DNA of 64,000 bases from Multifurca ochricompacta. Lineage: Eukaryota > Basidiomycota > Agaricomycetes > Russulales > Russulaceae. Under the pieces are notes generated by a model. It saw nothing but the letters and a program-made list of their open reading frames with translations, ran no database searches and had not been told where the DNA came from. A program made the position numbers and the translations under genes. Shown piece after piece: positions 23,129 through 35,155 of this stretch (position 1 is the stretch's first letter; each line of letters begins with the position of its first letter). The stretch spans positions 124,001-188,000 of the forward strand of contig WTXG01000021.1 of the NCBI GenBank assembly GCA_022496185.1, given 5' to 3'.

Positions 23129-25275
23129 TCATGACTGAAGTATGAGCGCTTCTGCCCATGCCGACCGAGGCTTGATGTCACATCTGAATTTCTCTGGGTG
23201 ACTATCAAGCGGACATCAGTTGCAAGGGAGGTAACATAAGAGAGGGGAGGGCAGATGTACCTGATGAAGGCACTGATATATTTTCCATCCGGTGTGACCT
23301 CAACACCTCCCTCAACGACCTTTGAAATACGGAAGACAGCCAGTGCAGTAGCGATCGTGAGCCATACCGTTGCATCCGCGAATAGAGATCCTATGTGCAG
23401 ATCAGTAGCTAATCCAAACAGTAGCTACACTACCGATTGCTATTGCTTTGAACGGACTTACCAGGGCAAGCCCTTCATGGAGATAAAGCTATGAGGACTA
23501 GCTCCACGCAAAGAATAGTAAGGGCTCACCGCCGCCCGAAGCCAAAAACGCATGCTCGCGGATCCTGTTCTGGGTGTTTGTCATCCGTGGCTAGGAAGCG
23601 CTCTGGAGAGAATGAGTCCGGATTGGAGTATACCGCGGGGTCATGGAGCATATGCCTGATCCGTTAAGTCCTCATTAAGAAAGTAGTTACGGTTTTTTCG
23701 CAGCTCACCATATATTTGGGAGAATGATCGAGCCTTTCGGAATGTAATATCCTCCACATGTGTCAGCCGCGGTGGTCTTGTGGGGTACACCTACGTGGGC
23801 TGGTCATGTGCGTTCGTCACAGAGTCTGGTTTCATGAGGACAAACCGACTGGTGTGATGGGTCGCCAGCGATAGATCTCGTCTTGGAGAGCACTGACGTA
23901 ATGCAGGTTATCGCGGTCAGCAAGACATGGGAGCCTGTCGTTGCCAATTACGCGATCAATTTCGGCTTGGGCTTTGCGCTGAACCTCTGGGAAGAGCGTC
24001 ATGGCAAGATAGAAGGTATACAGCGACGAAACGGTCTGTGTACAGAGGAGTCAGCGAATTGGGGCATTCCTTCCTCGTCAAGATCACACACAGTATCCGA
24101 GCCACCTGGCAATTCCGACAATCGAGGATGGGTCATTTAGAATAAATGGCAGAATTCACGCACCGGCAAATAGGGAAGAAGCAGACCATTTTAAATCCCT
24201 TTTGGCGATCTCTGTCGTAATGTTCTTCATGTTGTCTGTGATGAAAGAAGATGGTGCAGTCCCCTCCGCCTCAAAAACGAAAAATAAATTTTAGCTGCTC
24301 AGCCATCAGAAACATCAGGATTACCATTTCCTGCATCGAATGTTGAAACGGAATCTCAGCCATTTCTTGAAGGGACTTTTTTGCCGCGGATGCTTCGTTC
24401 TTGAAACCGGCCCCGGGAAACCAAGCTGGAATGTATTTCACTAAGTGGGTTAGCGATGGTTCAAAATAAAGGATCAAGGAAAGTAAAATTGACCCTACAT
24501 GCAGGAATAAAGTCAACCAGATATGCACCAGATTCGGTGAATCGCGAAAAGTTCTTGAGAGTGATCTGTGCGAGTGCAATGATTGGATCCCCTTCATCTT
24601 GTGCTTCATAGCCGTAGATGATGCGAGAAATGACCGCGCCCGTGAAACTAAATATCACTTTATATACCCACTTTGCGGCAAATTAAAAGGTAAAGCACGT
24701 ACTTACAGATATGCTCGTGCACGTTGTCCGGGTCACGAAGTGTTGCTTTCAAGAACCTTTGGTTCTCGGATTCGAAGAGGTTGTTAAATTTCTTAAGGGA
24801 TTCTCGCGTTCCAATCGCACGACGCATATATTTACGCGATTCCTTCAGTTGGGGACCGTAATTAAGAGAGGACGTCCATTCCCGGAAGCCTGCCAGTTCT
24901 CCGGCCATCTGCATGACTGGTCGGTCAGAGCAGATTGCACCGTTTTATCAAGCATCTCATTCGCAAAGTCGACATCGTTGATTATGATCAAAGGCTGGCC
25001 GGCAGCATCAGCATAGATGATTTTGCCTGTGATAGGTTTCCATGGTATGTGGAGACGTAGCGATGCAATGGAATATATGGCGCACCATACTTCATAGCCC
25101 ACTCGCTATAGGTCATTCCAAAGTTGGCCTTCGGTATGTCAAGCAAGTTTCCTATGAGGGGCCATCCCTTTGGTCCCGGTGGCAAAGGAAGGCGTGTTCT
25201 TTTCGAGACCCAATATAATGTGACTGAGACAACAATCAGAGTAAAGACATCCGTCGCGGAGAGCGTGAAAGACAT
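23129..25275 (-). CDS. Cytochrome P450 monooxygenase
   Basis: Membrane-bound haem-thiolate oxidase, basidiomycete multi-intron type. The N-terminal anchor is [19 protein letters not shown], followed by the proline hinge [16 protein letters not shown]-helix AGGSDTTVSSL, K-helix ETYR-equivalent [12 protein letters not shown]-equivalent FSPERF, and the haem loop FGFGRR then ACPG. Fifteen minus-strand exons close in phase: 25086-25275, 24707-25026, 24499-24647, 24325-24440, 24164-24269, 24092-24105 (14 nt), 23846-24035, 23709-23790, 23530-23655, 23462-23472 (11 nt, contains the haem-ligand Cys codon), 23261-23390 and 23129-23201, among others. Two one-base deficits are needed: about 24941 (DKT to GAICSDRP) and about 24645 (before FTGAVISR). 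Either errors or early decay. Substrate unknown; no biosynthetic neighbours are visible. Confidence 0.88.
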
Positions 25276-26071
25276 GTGCTGTCCGTCGATGTAGGTGAGT
25301 GGGGCATCCGTGGTATACAAATTGAAGGGTTTATATAAAAAAAAAGAGTGCACAACACACAATGTGGGCATTTTACAATATTAATGGGGTTAGCCATAGA
25401 ACCTGATTGGCTGCTTGAAGGTAAGTGCGGCAAGAGCTCCCAAAAAGTCGAGTTACGTTGTAAAGTGGTAGTGGCAGTGGCGTGAAGCCTCGGAGGCCTG
25501 CATGCCCTCCTTGTCAGATGACAGGTATCTCGCCGGGGTCAGTGAAAGCCCGATACATTTGTGATAACAAATTTGAGTTGCAACCATGGATGAGTCTGAA
25601 CCAACAAGCCAGAGCATACGTCAAGGAATTCTCTGGGTTCTATGGCTGGCATACATAAGGTTCCATCATTTATGAAGACCCGTTGAAGAGGTAAAACGAG
25701 CACGAAAACTGGCGAGATCGATAGGTTGGAGTGGGATTTGTAAACCCTCAGTGTGATTGGCTCTGCTCTAGAAACTTGGTAAATGGTGGCGGTGGCAAGA
25801 TTGATTATAAGTGCCGGGCATCGCAAGAAGGCGAACGTGGGCCTGGGGATGTGGCAGGAGATCTATTCCCACGCCCACGTGCCAGTGGTTGTCACGGACA
25901 CGGGTCGTCACGCGTGCGACAGATTTGTGTGACTTATGACGCGTGTGACGCGTGTGCCTTGGCCCTTGGATTTAATTTAGTAGTTGAAACTGACGACCGT
26001 GACCTCCAGCGCCTGGTCAAGCAGCGAGTCCGGCGCGTAAATACTTTCTTTCTTGTCGCCCATTGTCACCC
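25276..26071. promoter_or_regulatory. Divergent promoter region P450/MRC1
   Basis: About 800 bp between opposed start codons. No coding sequence is recognised. The MRC1-proximal 170 bp holds a cluster of MluI cell-cycle boxes (annotated separately) and other CG-rich direct repeats of the type CACGTG/CCCACG near 25868-25885. Confidence 0.6.
25910..25953. promoter_or_regulatory. Three MluI cell-cycle boxes (MCB) upstream of MRC1
   Basis: Three exact ACGCGT sites at 25910-25915, 25939-25944 and 25948-25953, 119-162 bp before the MRC1 ATG. ACGCGT is the binding core of MBF (Mbp1-Swi6), which drives G1/S genes in ascomycete yeasts; MRC1 is a replication gene expected to be S-phase regulated. Presence of sites is seen; binding is inferred. 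Confidence 0.7.
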
Positions 26072-29000
26072 ATGACTACCGACGAAGAGTCTCCTCGACC
26101 AGCTCTTCTCACCTACCGTTGTTCTAATAAGGTTGAGGAAGAGGAGACAGTCCCAGACTCTGAGGATAGTACCTCGCCCGCTGAACCGCGTCCATCTGGC
26201 GACAAAGAAGGCAACCCAACAAAGCAACCTATGAGACGTGACCCCTCTGACCCTCCTCGTCCACCTCGCGCAGTTTATAGGAGCCGCAGGCGTGCACCTT
26301 CACCACCTCCCCAATCGTATTCTTCCGTAGTTCCTGACGAAGAGGTTATTCCAGACTCCGAGGACAATGGTAGGAGCGCTGGTATGTCAGACGATGAAGA
26401 CCGCGGTGAAAACCAAAAAAAAACTGCCTCCAACACCTCTTCCCTCGCCTCTCGGACTGGAAACAGAAGCTCAGGGACATTGACAACAAATACGATACAG
26501 ATGAGGACACTGGTGGCCGACATAAGCCAAGGGCTGTGCCTGCTCCAAAGGAGTAACCATTAATGATCCCTTTGACAGTCCGCTGACTACTCAAGCCTCT
26601 TCGCAACACTCTCGGGTCTTTTTCGAACGGACGAATCGCCGTCATCTCCACTGCGCAACCTGTCGTCCTCCGCAGATACCACGCCGCAGTTCGTATTTGG
26701 GACTCCACAGAAGCTCTCACCTTCCCCGCCTACGTCGGATGGGAAACCTTCTCCCATACCGAAGACAAGGACAAAGCCAAAAGGCAGGGGAAAGCCACGC
26801 ACTCCCACAGAAGCTCAAGAAGCAACTTCCGATCAACATCTCGTTCCTTCTCCTGACGGCGTGCGCCAAACTAGGCGCAAGGAAAAATCAAACAAGTCCA
26901 AGGTGGGTTTACATTCTGTTTGCAACTCGTGCTGTTGGGTTTGACGGGTGCACCTACCAGGCACCCACGAAGAAGGAACTCTTGAGGCCCGTCGTGAGAC
27001 GGCGCGCATGCGGTCCGACATGCGCGCCTCGATTTCGACGGACGCAACGCGTCACCTAGATATCAAGACGCTCTTGAAGCGATTCGATGTGTAAATACTT
27101 CTTTCTATCGTCGCGCCTTCGCACTCACGGAGCATACTACAGGAGCCAACCTGCTTGTGAGGCGCGATCCCTTCAGCCGCAGTCGTCATTATCTGAGATC
27201 GAGACGTGGTCATCTTCACCATCGGTGTACGACCTGGAAGGCCTGAACCCAGTCCAGCGAGGATGCTGGAACTTCCCAGAAGCAGAGCAACCTTGAACGT
27301 CGGAGCGCGTCACCCTTTCACTCTAACGGGCTCCTCGCGCCTCAATCCAAGTACAAAATCCCTTCGGCTGCCCATCGCGACGATGACCACAGCGACCCGT
27401 TCTGCTTAACCGTATCCAAGCCCGCTCCAAGAGAGAAGGCTGTGGACGCCGGCTCGGGCTCAGAGGTAGAGATGCCCGGCATAGGCCAGATCCTCGCTGA
27501 AAAGGCGGCCCGCGAGTCCCGGGTTACGCAGAAGGAGCGCCTTCATCAGTTCAAGCTCGCTGCGCTCGCTCAGCAGCAGAAACAGAAATCCACCACGAAT
27601 GTCGATGTCCTAGGAGGCGATGCAGAGGATCGGACTCTGACGACAGCCTCGACGTAGTCGCCGACACGATGCAATCCGTCGCGCGCGAAGAGGCCACGGC
27701 GCGTGCCGTCATCGCTGGGCGCCATGAGCGGCCTTCTATGGGTCATGCGATACAAATGCGCTTTGCCCGCATCCCTGCGTCGCCGCAGCGTACCGCCCTC
27801 CTCCCCGCCGGGTCGCCGGAAAAGCGCATGGCTGCCGCCGCGCAGTCTACGTTCCTCGCATCCTCCTCTTCCTTCTCCGTGGGTGGAGGCGTAGCGGCGA
27901 GTACAACGTCTGGACGTAGGAAGCGCAAGTTGGGGATGACAAAGGCCGAGCTCGAACGGCAGATTTGGCGCGATGCGGAGGCGCAGAGCGAGCAGGCGAG
28001 AAAGGAGAAAGAGGACGAGTGGGTCCGGCGCGGTGGACGCGTCGTGAGCGTTATGGAAGAGGTGGGCGACGAAAACGTTCGGAAACTTATCGGGGAAGCG
28101 TTGGAGCGCAACGGCGGTACTGGCGCGCAGGACGATGCACATGGTGACGACCACGATGGTGATGACGACGACGACGATGATGATGACGATGATGACGAAA
28201 ACGCGGATTATGTCCCATTTAAGAGGGCTAGCGCGAGCCCACAGCCTATGAAGGTACAAGAGGAAGGTGATGGCGACGACGTGCAGATGCTCACTGACGA
28301 GAAGATTGTATATGGGGACGAACATCCTGACGATGACGATTGCAACGCCGAAGTAGACTCGGCAATGGACTTGAGCACCCCTGACGATGCACGTCTGCGC
28401 CGCCCGCGTGCACCGCGGCTCCGTCGCGCCATCATCGGGTCAGACGATGAGAGCGCCGAGTCGGATGCCCCTATCGCAGAAGAAGATGTACATCCCCCGC
28501 CGCTTAGCTTACCCGAACTTCCCTCACCCGCATTCACTTCTACTGCATCCCCTTGGCCATCACGAAATCCTGATCCCGACCATGACAAGGAGAACGACCC
28601 GGACATGAGCGGTGGCGAGACGGACAAAGAGAACCGGGCGGTTGTGCGACATGACCGGGGAGGAGGCTCAATGCCCACCACCACTCAGGGGCACGCATGC
28701 TATTCGATGACCTGTTGAGCGCACGGGCGGGGACGAGAGCAACGGAACAGCAGCCATCTCCACTACAGCCGAGTAGGCTGCCGACAGACGACGACGACGA
28801 CCCGTTTACGTTTACACCCTCGCCTGCCAAGGCCCGAGAGGAAGCCCTCCGCAGGTTGACGAGCCCGACGCCCATGCGACTGTTTGGGCAAGCTGGCACA
28901 CGTGGCCTGTCGCAGGTCTTCGAAGAAGAAGAAAACGGCGACGCGTCTGACAGTGCACGCGCAGCGGGGCTCGTTACACTCACGGCGGTGAATGATGACG

Positions 29001-31483
29001 AGCCTGACTCTGTGGGCCTAAAGCCAGCATTGGGCGGGGGCGGTCTGTCACAAGCATTCGAGCAGACGCAGGTAATTTGTTTCCCTATCCTACTCCTCTG
29101 CCTCATAGTTCACGGATCTGGAGCGCTTAAACGAACGAACTGACACCTCTTACCCCGACACATGCAGGACGAAATATCGGGATCCGGATTTGGAGGTGAT
29201 GGCTTTGCTGCGCTGCGTCGCGGCTCAGACACCGAGCTGTCACTCACGCTCGATGCTCAGGCGGTGGCGTTGCAACCCGCGCTGGAAGTTGACGATCATC
29301 TGCGCGCGCAAGCGGCCGCGATATTCGAAAAGGAGCAAGAATATGTGATTCAAGCGGCACAGCCTGAACAACCACGGGCTCCGCGGCGCGAGTTGTACAT
29401 CACCGAGAATGGGTGCGCATCCCCCCTCTCTCTGCTCATGTCTAACCTAATCCGGGTAAATCCTCGCACACGCACACACACAGATTCCTGACGCAAACTC
29501 GCCCCGAGAATCCGATAGTCAACTCGTGTATAGACCTTCACCGTCACAGCGCCCGTTCGATGCGCTCCTCCGCACACAGTCCGACGGGGCATTAGGGACG
29601 ATGGCACTGAGTCCGCTCACGGCGCGCCAGCCACTCAGCACGCTGGCGGAGACGTCACCATTGTCGTCGTCTGCGAGGCGGGAGCCACTGCGTCGTTTGC
29701 GTCGCCATCATACGAGCCCAGACGAGTCGGGGTTGGGGTCAGCGCGGCGGCAGTATGCGTACGTGCGTGGTCAGACGTTATCGCCATCCCCTTCTCCGTC
29801 ACCTGCGAAGGCCAAGGGTACGGCAATGGTTCAGCGGACAGTGTTTACCGAGCTGATGATGGGAGCGCAACGCGATAAGGTCAAGGCGAAGAAGCGATCC
29901 GAGTTTGTGGAGGACCAAGCGGTTGAGTCGGACGAGGATGATATGCTTGGCTTTGGGGGAGTGCGTAAAAAGGGCGGTCAAGATGAGGACGAGGATGACG
30001 AGGATGACGCGGACGAGGTCGTGAAAAACCTTGTGGACGATGCGCATATGAACGATTCAGCTCTCGCCAAGGCAAAAGTTCTCGAGAAACACCTGTGAGT
30101 TCCCTCCCCCGTTTTGATTTCCTCTTTCTCTTTCTCTCTCCTCCGTGTTGCACTAGCTAATGGCTTAATTGTACGCGATGATGCGCAGGGAACATCAAAA
30201 TGCGGACGACGCTCACATCGAAAAGGAAATGAAGGACGTGGTCGCCGGTCGGAGACGCACGCGTAAACGTGGTGGTGCGGGGGGGCTCCTAGGTTCTGAT
30301 GGCTCGGACGAGTCAGAAGACGACGAGGAGGCTCGCGTGCGACGTCAGCGCATGGCGAAGAAACGTCGCGTCGTGGGAGACACGCTAGACGAACTCGGGC
30401 GCAACCCCACAACGGCACCCTTCCACGCCACATATCATACCGCGCTCGTCGATGACGCGGAAGAATTTGCGTATTTGGATCGGGATCAAGGTCAAAGCGA
30501 GGAGGGTGGCGTCGAGGGCGGCGATGACCGGGAGCCGGATGAGGGTGAAGTCGATGAAGAAGAAGAAGGCGGGGAAGGAGGGGGAGAGCAGCAGGAAGAT
30601 GATGAAGACGTGGAGATGGCCGAGCCGTACAAGACGACGACGACGATGCGGAGGAAGGAAACTGTATCCACTGCAGAAGTGCGCAAGACGCTGCTAGAGG
30701 TTGCACGCGGCGAGCGGGTGCGCGTTTGGCTCCCTTTCGAAATCTTTTTCTTTTCTTTTTTATTTTATAAAAAACATGACGCGTCTGCTAATAACACGCG
30801 TGGTTAGGAAGTTCACCTAATCGACCCGCAGGATGTATCCTGGATGGATCAGGATATTGACGAGGGAGAAGAAGCAGCCACGCTGAACATGCGCGTGCGC
30901 ATAACGTCCTCCTCCGTCATGCCTAAAGCCCCGACTTTACATCACTCTCAAATGCTACCACCAGACGACGCCGCAGACATGGATGTTCTCTCCTTTGTAC
31001 GTCCCTTTTTTTTTCTTTTTTTTTGGGGGGGGAAGCCCTCAAACTCAACACCCTCAATCATACCGCTTCAACTCAATTCAACTCAACTCAACTCAACTCT
31101 CTCTCTTTCCCCTCCCACCTGCGGTATATAATGCGATATTTTATTTATATTGCGATATGCCACAGCGTCACGTGCACGCTGACGAACAACACGACTCGGC
31201 TTACGCTCAGCGTATGAAACGTTGGGCGAGCGAAGAAGGCGCCACCGGTCATCGTGGTGGCGTTGGTGGCAGTGGCAGTGGTAGTGGTAATGGTAGTGGC
31301 CGTAGCCGCAGCACCGGCACTGGTACCAGCGTCGGCGCCGGGGCGGCGGTTACAGGCCATCGTCGTTCACGCACAACCAAGTCGACGACGAGGAAGGTTA
31401 CCGCGACGACAGCACCGGTGCGTAAGACGGCGAGCGCGTTGTCGGTTGTTGCGAGTCGGCATGGTCGGTTCGGCGCCGTTTAA
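26072..31483 (+). CDS. MRC1: MRC1/Claspin-like replication checkpoint mediator
   Basis: Fork-associated adaptor that couples stalled replication to checkpoint kinase activation. Start ATG 26072 (MTTDEESPRPALLTY). Clear landmarks: repeated acidic VPDSED/IPDSED motifs and TPQKLSPSP in the N-terminal part, GIGQILAEKAARESR, KRKLGMTKAELERQIW, and the phrase GFLTQTRPENP built across the intron ending 29483. The MRC1 domain follows (SEFVEDQAVESDEDDMLGFGG, NDSALAKAKVLEKHLEHQ, DELGRNPTTAPFHATYHTAL). A C-terminal basic tail ends SVVASRHGRFGAV. Introns near 29072-29167, 29413-29483, 30098-30188, 30721-30808 and 30999-31164. The frame breaks at several places, at least about 26414-26423 (A run), about 27632, about 28687 and about 29510, each repaired by one added base. 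Other shifts between 26560 and 27300 are unresolved, so exact exon structure there is not given. Confidence 0.85.
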
Positions 31484-33688
31484 AAGGGAATGAGGGAGGG
31501 TGTTTTAGTTGTGGGGGGGCACACGAACTACAACTACATGTCAATTGTATTCTCTACCGGACGCGTGTGTGTGTGTGTGTAGTGGTAGTGGTTATAAGCT
31601 TATCTTTGAACTTTTTGGAAACTGAATTGAAACACACGGTACCAGTTGGGTCACTATCACCCAACTGTCAGTTGTCAACAATTGATACAACTTTTTTTTT
31701 CCTGCGCTTTTATTAGCATAAGTAGAGAGGGAATAACGAATAACAACAAAAAGAAGCAAAAACAAAGACAAAAACAAAAAAAAAGTTCCCCGTTCTACAG
31801 CTGTGTGTGCGCAAAGCTGGACATGAAGCAAAAAATCGAGTGTGCGATGAAAAGAAATAGGCCAAAGCCAAAAAGAACAAACTTGGGAGTCCTAGTGTAT
31901 CAACAAAAACAAATGGATGAGTGACATTGGAAAGTGAGATCAAGTCATCAACGCCGATCAATCAATCAACGGTCTCTAACCCAGGGCAAAAGCGGCACAT
32001 GTGGAAGAGGGGGAGGGGGGGGGTCTAAGTGGGAAGAAGAAGTAGGTAAAGAGTTTGGGTATAGAACACAGATAAATATGACGCAGATGGGAAGGGAGGA
32101 GAACGTGAGGAAGATGGTGGCGCGGGCGTTAGAGGCGATGAGGAGTCGTCGGGTCATTGCATGCATTTAAGTAGAGTCCCAGTCGTGGCGTCGAAGTATC
32201 GAGCAAGGAAACTTGACGCCGCGATTACTAGTGGTGCTGGAGACCGAAATGTTTGGGCATCCTGATCCACGGCGCGGGCCGTTGGCGTGGTGCAGGCAGT
32301 GTGAACTGGCGAGGTGCGGTGCGCTGAATTGTCGGGCTCGTACGCCGTCTGCGGGTGTTAGCTTGATTTAACTGTACACCCAGAGGCGTCGAGGTCAGTT
32401 CCAATTAAGACGAAAAAGGAAGGGGCGAATGCGAATGATGAAGCTTTCATACTTTGTGACGCATCATGATGAGCTTGGCCATGCATGCTGGCGGACCACT
32501 TTCACGGAAAGGGTTCCCTAGATGGCCGAGTGATTGATTGAACCTGAGCGTCGGTATGGAAGGGAGGTGTGGACAGGTGAGGACATACGGGAAGCAACGA
32601 CAAGGCCGAGCTCATTGGTATCTGATGGTTCGTCCATGGCCATTAGCGCGAACCATACAGAGGGGACCCGGATACAGAGAAGGGCAAAAGCTGCCACGAG
32701 GAATGCGACGAGCATGACGAACATCGTGCAAAAGGAGAGATGATGGAAGACGGAAGCACCCAAAGGGTGTTAAGAGGTAGTGGTGTGGTGATGGTCAACT
32801 AGAAAGGGACGAAAGGGAAAGGGGGGATGGGACGGTAGCAGTAGTATAATTGAATTATTGAACACTGGTGGTTGTGCTAGTGTGACGGTGACGGTAACGG
32901 TAACGGTAACGGTAATAAAGGATCACATAATCATTTCAATTAAAATACTATACCATTATTCTCACTCACTCACTCACTCACTCATATCACCCTTTCATCA
33001 CCTCCGTAAAGACCCGTTCCTCTGTGGTCATTAGGGTGCCCACCTCTTATGGCTATTTGACATCCCCTATCATCTCTCTTCGCTCGTCAGGTGGGTCTGC
33101 CAAGCCCGCCTCGAACAAGAATAAAGAAAGAGAGGGTTCGAGATGCCACAAATTTTCGAACCACCGCGGTCTTCTTTTTATTGACATAAACAACACCCCC
33201 GATTTCATCGCAGAATTAGGCTCAGCCTCATAAATGGTCAACTAAATAAATGTAATTAATAGTGATAGTGCTAATAAATAATAAATAATCTAAGTATGAG
33301 AGAAGGGCTGGTATTCCCTTCTCATAGCCCTTCCCTTCCCTTTGAGCCCGATCCGATCGAGAGCAATGCAGCTGAGTCACATGATCTCCTGTATAATGAC
33401 CCGGTGCCCGGAAAGGACAGCACAGCGTGGAAACTTTTTGAGTTGCATTGATGCGATGGAAGAGATCACTGATGGATGACACCCCCCTTGTACCTAATCC
33501 AACAGTTGGTCACCTTGGCATTGATCTCTCAAATAATAAATAGATCACTCGGCTGAGTGTTTCTTCGGGCGGGCACACAAGGCTTACTGGGCGGCCCCCA
33601 GCTCACGATTACCGCACTCCCCCATGGCTGGTGAAGTTTATATAATAATTGATCATCCCTACTTTAGTTCAATTCAGCTCACTTTCTC
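31484..33688. other. Intergenic region, possibly hiding a small membrane gene
   Basis: Mostly simple-sequence and unassigned DNA: a GT repeat at 31565-31582, GGTAAC repeats at 32885-32920, and CTCACT repeats at 32960-32984. On the minus strand 32518-32763 is an open frame starting MGASVFHHLSF with one hydrophobic segment (VMLVAFLVAAFALLCI). Another hydrophobic frame lies at 31966-32166. They might be exons of a small membrane protein, but no splice-consistent model or family could be recognised. Confidence 0.35.
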
Positions 33689-35155
33689 TTATGCTTGCCA
33701 CGCCGACACCGCCGCCTCGAGTAGGAGCACGAATGATTGGCCCTCGGGACTATATTTCCCTGGCTTGCTTGTCTTAGAGAACGTGAGAGGGTCAACCGTG
33801 TGTTGTAGCCATCCTTGATCGTCAATACTATTTCGGATCAGCTGCAGCGCTAAAGTCGCGGCAGGGATGTGTGTATCGTTCCCGGTGATGCTCGCGAAAC
33901 GGAATGTGGATGCCGCCAAGAGCGCCGTCGAAGATGTATCGAGAAACGAGTCTGGTTGGTCAAGGTAGTTCAACAATCCGCCGTTCGGTTGCTGCACATG
34001 TACGAAATGGGGGTTCAGATTGAGCAGTGCGAACATGAGAGAAAAAAATGATAAAACGTACCTGGAAACGCCATACGCCATCCAGGGTTTGCTGCACCCA
34101 CTGTTCGAGGTTATCTTGCTGAGATTCCATCGATTCCGCCGCGCTCGAACTCTGGATCGTCGCCAAAACTCGAAGCGCACCCGCAGCGGCCCACGCGTTC
34201 CCAGTCCCCCAATGCGTGGGATCCGTCCCTTCGCCGAGGTCGATGTGTCGCCATAGCCCGACGCTAGAATCGAACAGCACGTCCCGGTACAGTCGTACCT
34301 GGTCGTATGCCACTTGCAGTAGCGCGTCGCCATCGGTCCCGCCCTCCAGCGCGCCATAGTAAGCTATGAACGGCGGCCCCATGGAAATAAAGTCAGCCCA
34401 GAGTTGCACCTGGCTCTCTCGGTGCGAAATGGCCCCGTTCGGGGCCCGCGGTGCCACGTGGAGAAGGTAATCCAGTTGTTGCGACGCTGCGTCCGCAAAG
34501 GATGTGTCCTCATGATTGCGCAACGTCCAATTACGCAATAAGACGGAGACACCGATGCCTGTATTTAGGTGCGTACGAGATGTCAACGGGTCGGGAAATT
34601 CAGGAAAGCTCACTGGCGGGATCGCCGACGGCGCCATCACCATTGATGAGCGGGAGGGAGCCGGCTGTTTTCTCCGCGACGACTCTACATGACGGCAGCA
34701 GCAAGTCATTCAAAAGATTCAATATAGGGTTTTCACCTTTTCCCTGGGCGGGAGAATAAACATAAAACGCACTTTTCAGCGATAGAAAGCACATCTGCTG
34801 CCTGACCTTCTCTGAGTTTTCCGGGTGGCGGGATAGACCCACAAGCGAACACCCCAAGTGTCGGCCATTCGTACTCGGTCAACGCTTCGGCAAGCGTACC
34901 AATTTCCCAGCTGTGTGAGGGGGTTTAGGAAATTATTATGGGCGAAAGTGGCCAAGGGGGTTTCTCGCGGAAAGACGGCCAGCGGGAAGCGGACAGACCT
35001 GTGAGTAGAAATATTGATCGCGTTCGCGCGGACTTGGCTAAGTGTTTGGCACTCAACGTCGGAGGGAGAGTGGACCGTGGGATCACCGTTGGGGTGCAGT
35101 GCACCAGGAGAGGGAGATGCAGCGCAAGTACGAAACAATACGCAGAGTAGCGCAT
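33689..35155 (-). CDS. Six-hairpin glycosidase, GH105/GH88-like
   Basis: Likely secreted (alpha/alpha)6-barrel enzyme of the unsaturated-rhamnogalacturonyl hydrolase (GH105/GH88) type, which removes unsaturated sugars from pectin or related oligosaccharides. Minus-strand exons 34999-35155, 34773-34910, 34614-34684, 34062-34558 and 33689-33991, about 388 aa. Signal peptide MRYSAYCFVLALHLPLLVHC. Barrel motifs: SWEIGTLAEALTEYEWP, the catalytic-face QLWADFISMGPPFIAYYG (Asp in WAD), GLWRHIDLG, HWGTGNAWAAAG and YLDQPDSFLDTSSTALLA, and a C-terminal YSPEGQSFVLLLEAA. One base is missing in the G run at 35091-35094; adding it joins the signal peptide to NGDPTVHSPSDVECQ and closes all phases. Exact family between GH88 and GH105 not settled. 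Confidence 0.8.

Noticed and set aside
28540..30706. Long minus-strand frames opposite MRC1
   Set aside because: Antisense shadows of acidic/repetitive MRC1 coding sequence; the plus strand carries the recognised domain.
34685..34772. Reading through GENPILNLLNDLLLPS as a coding exon of the GH105 gene
   Set aside because: That choice breaks phase; splicing 34773 to 34684 closes the frame without any correction.
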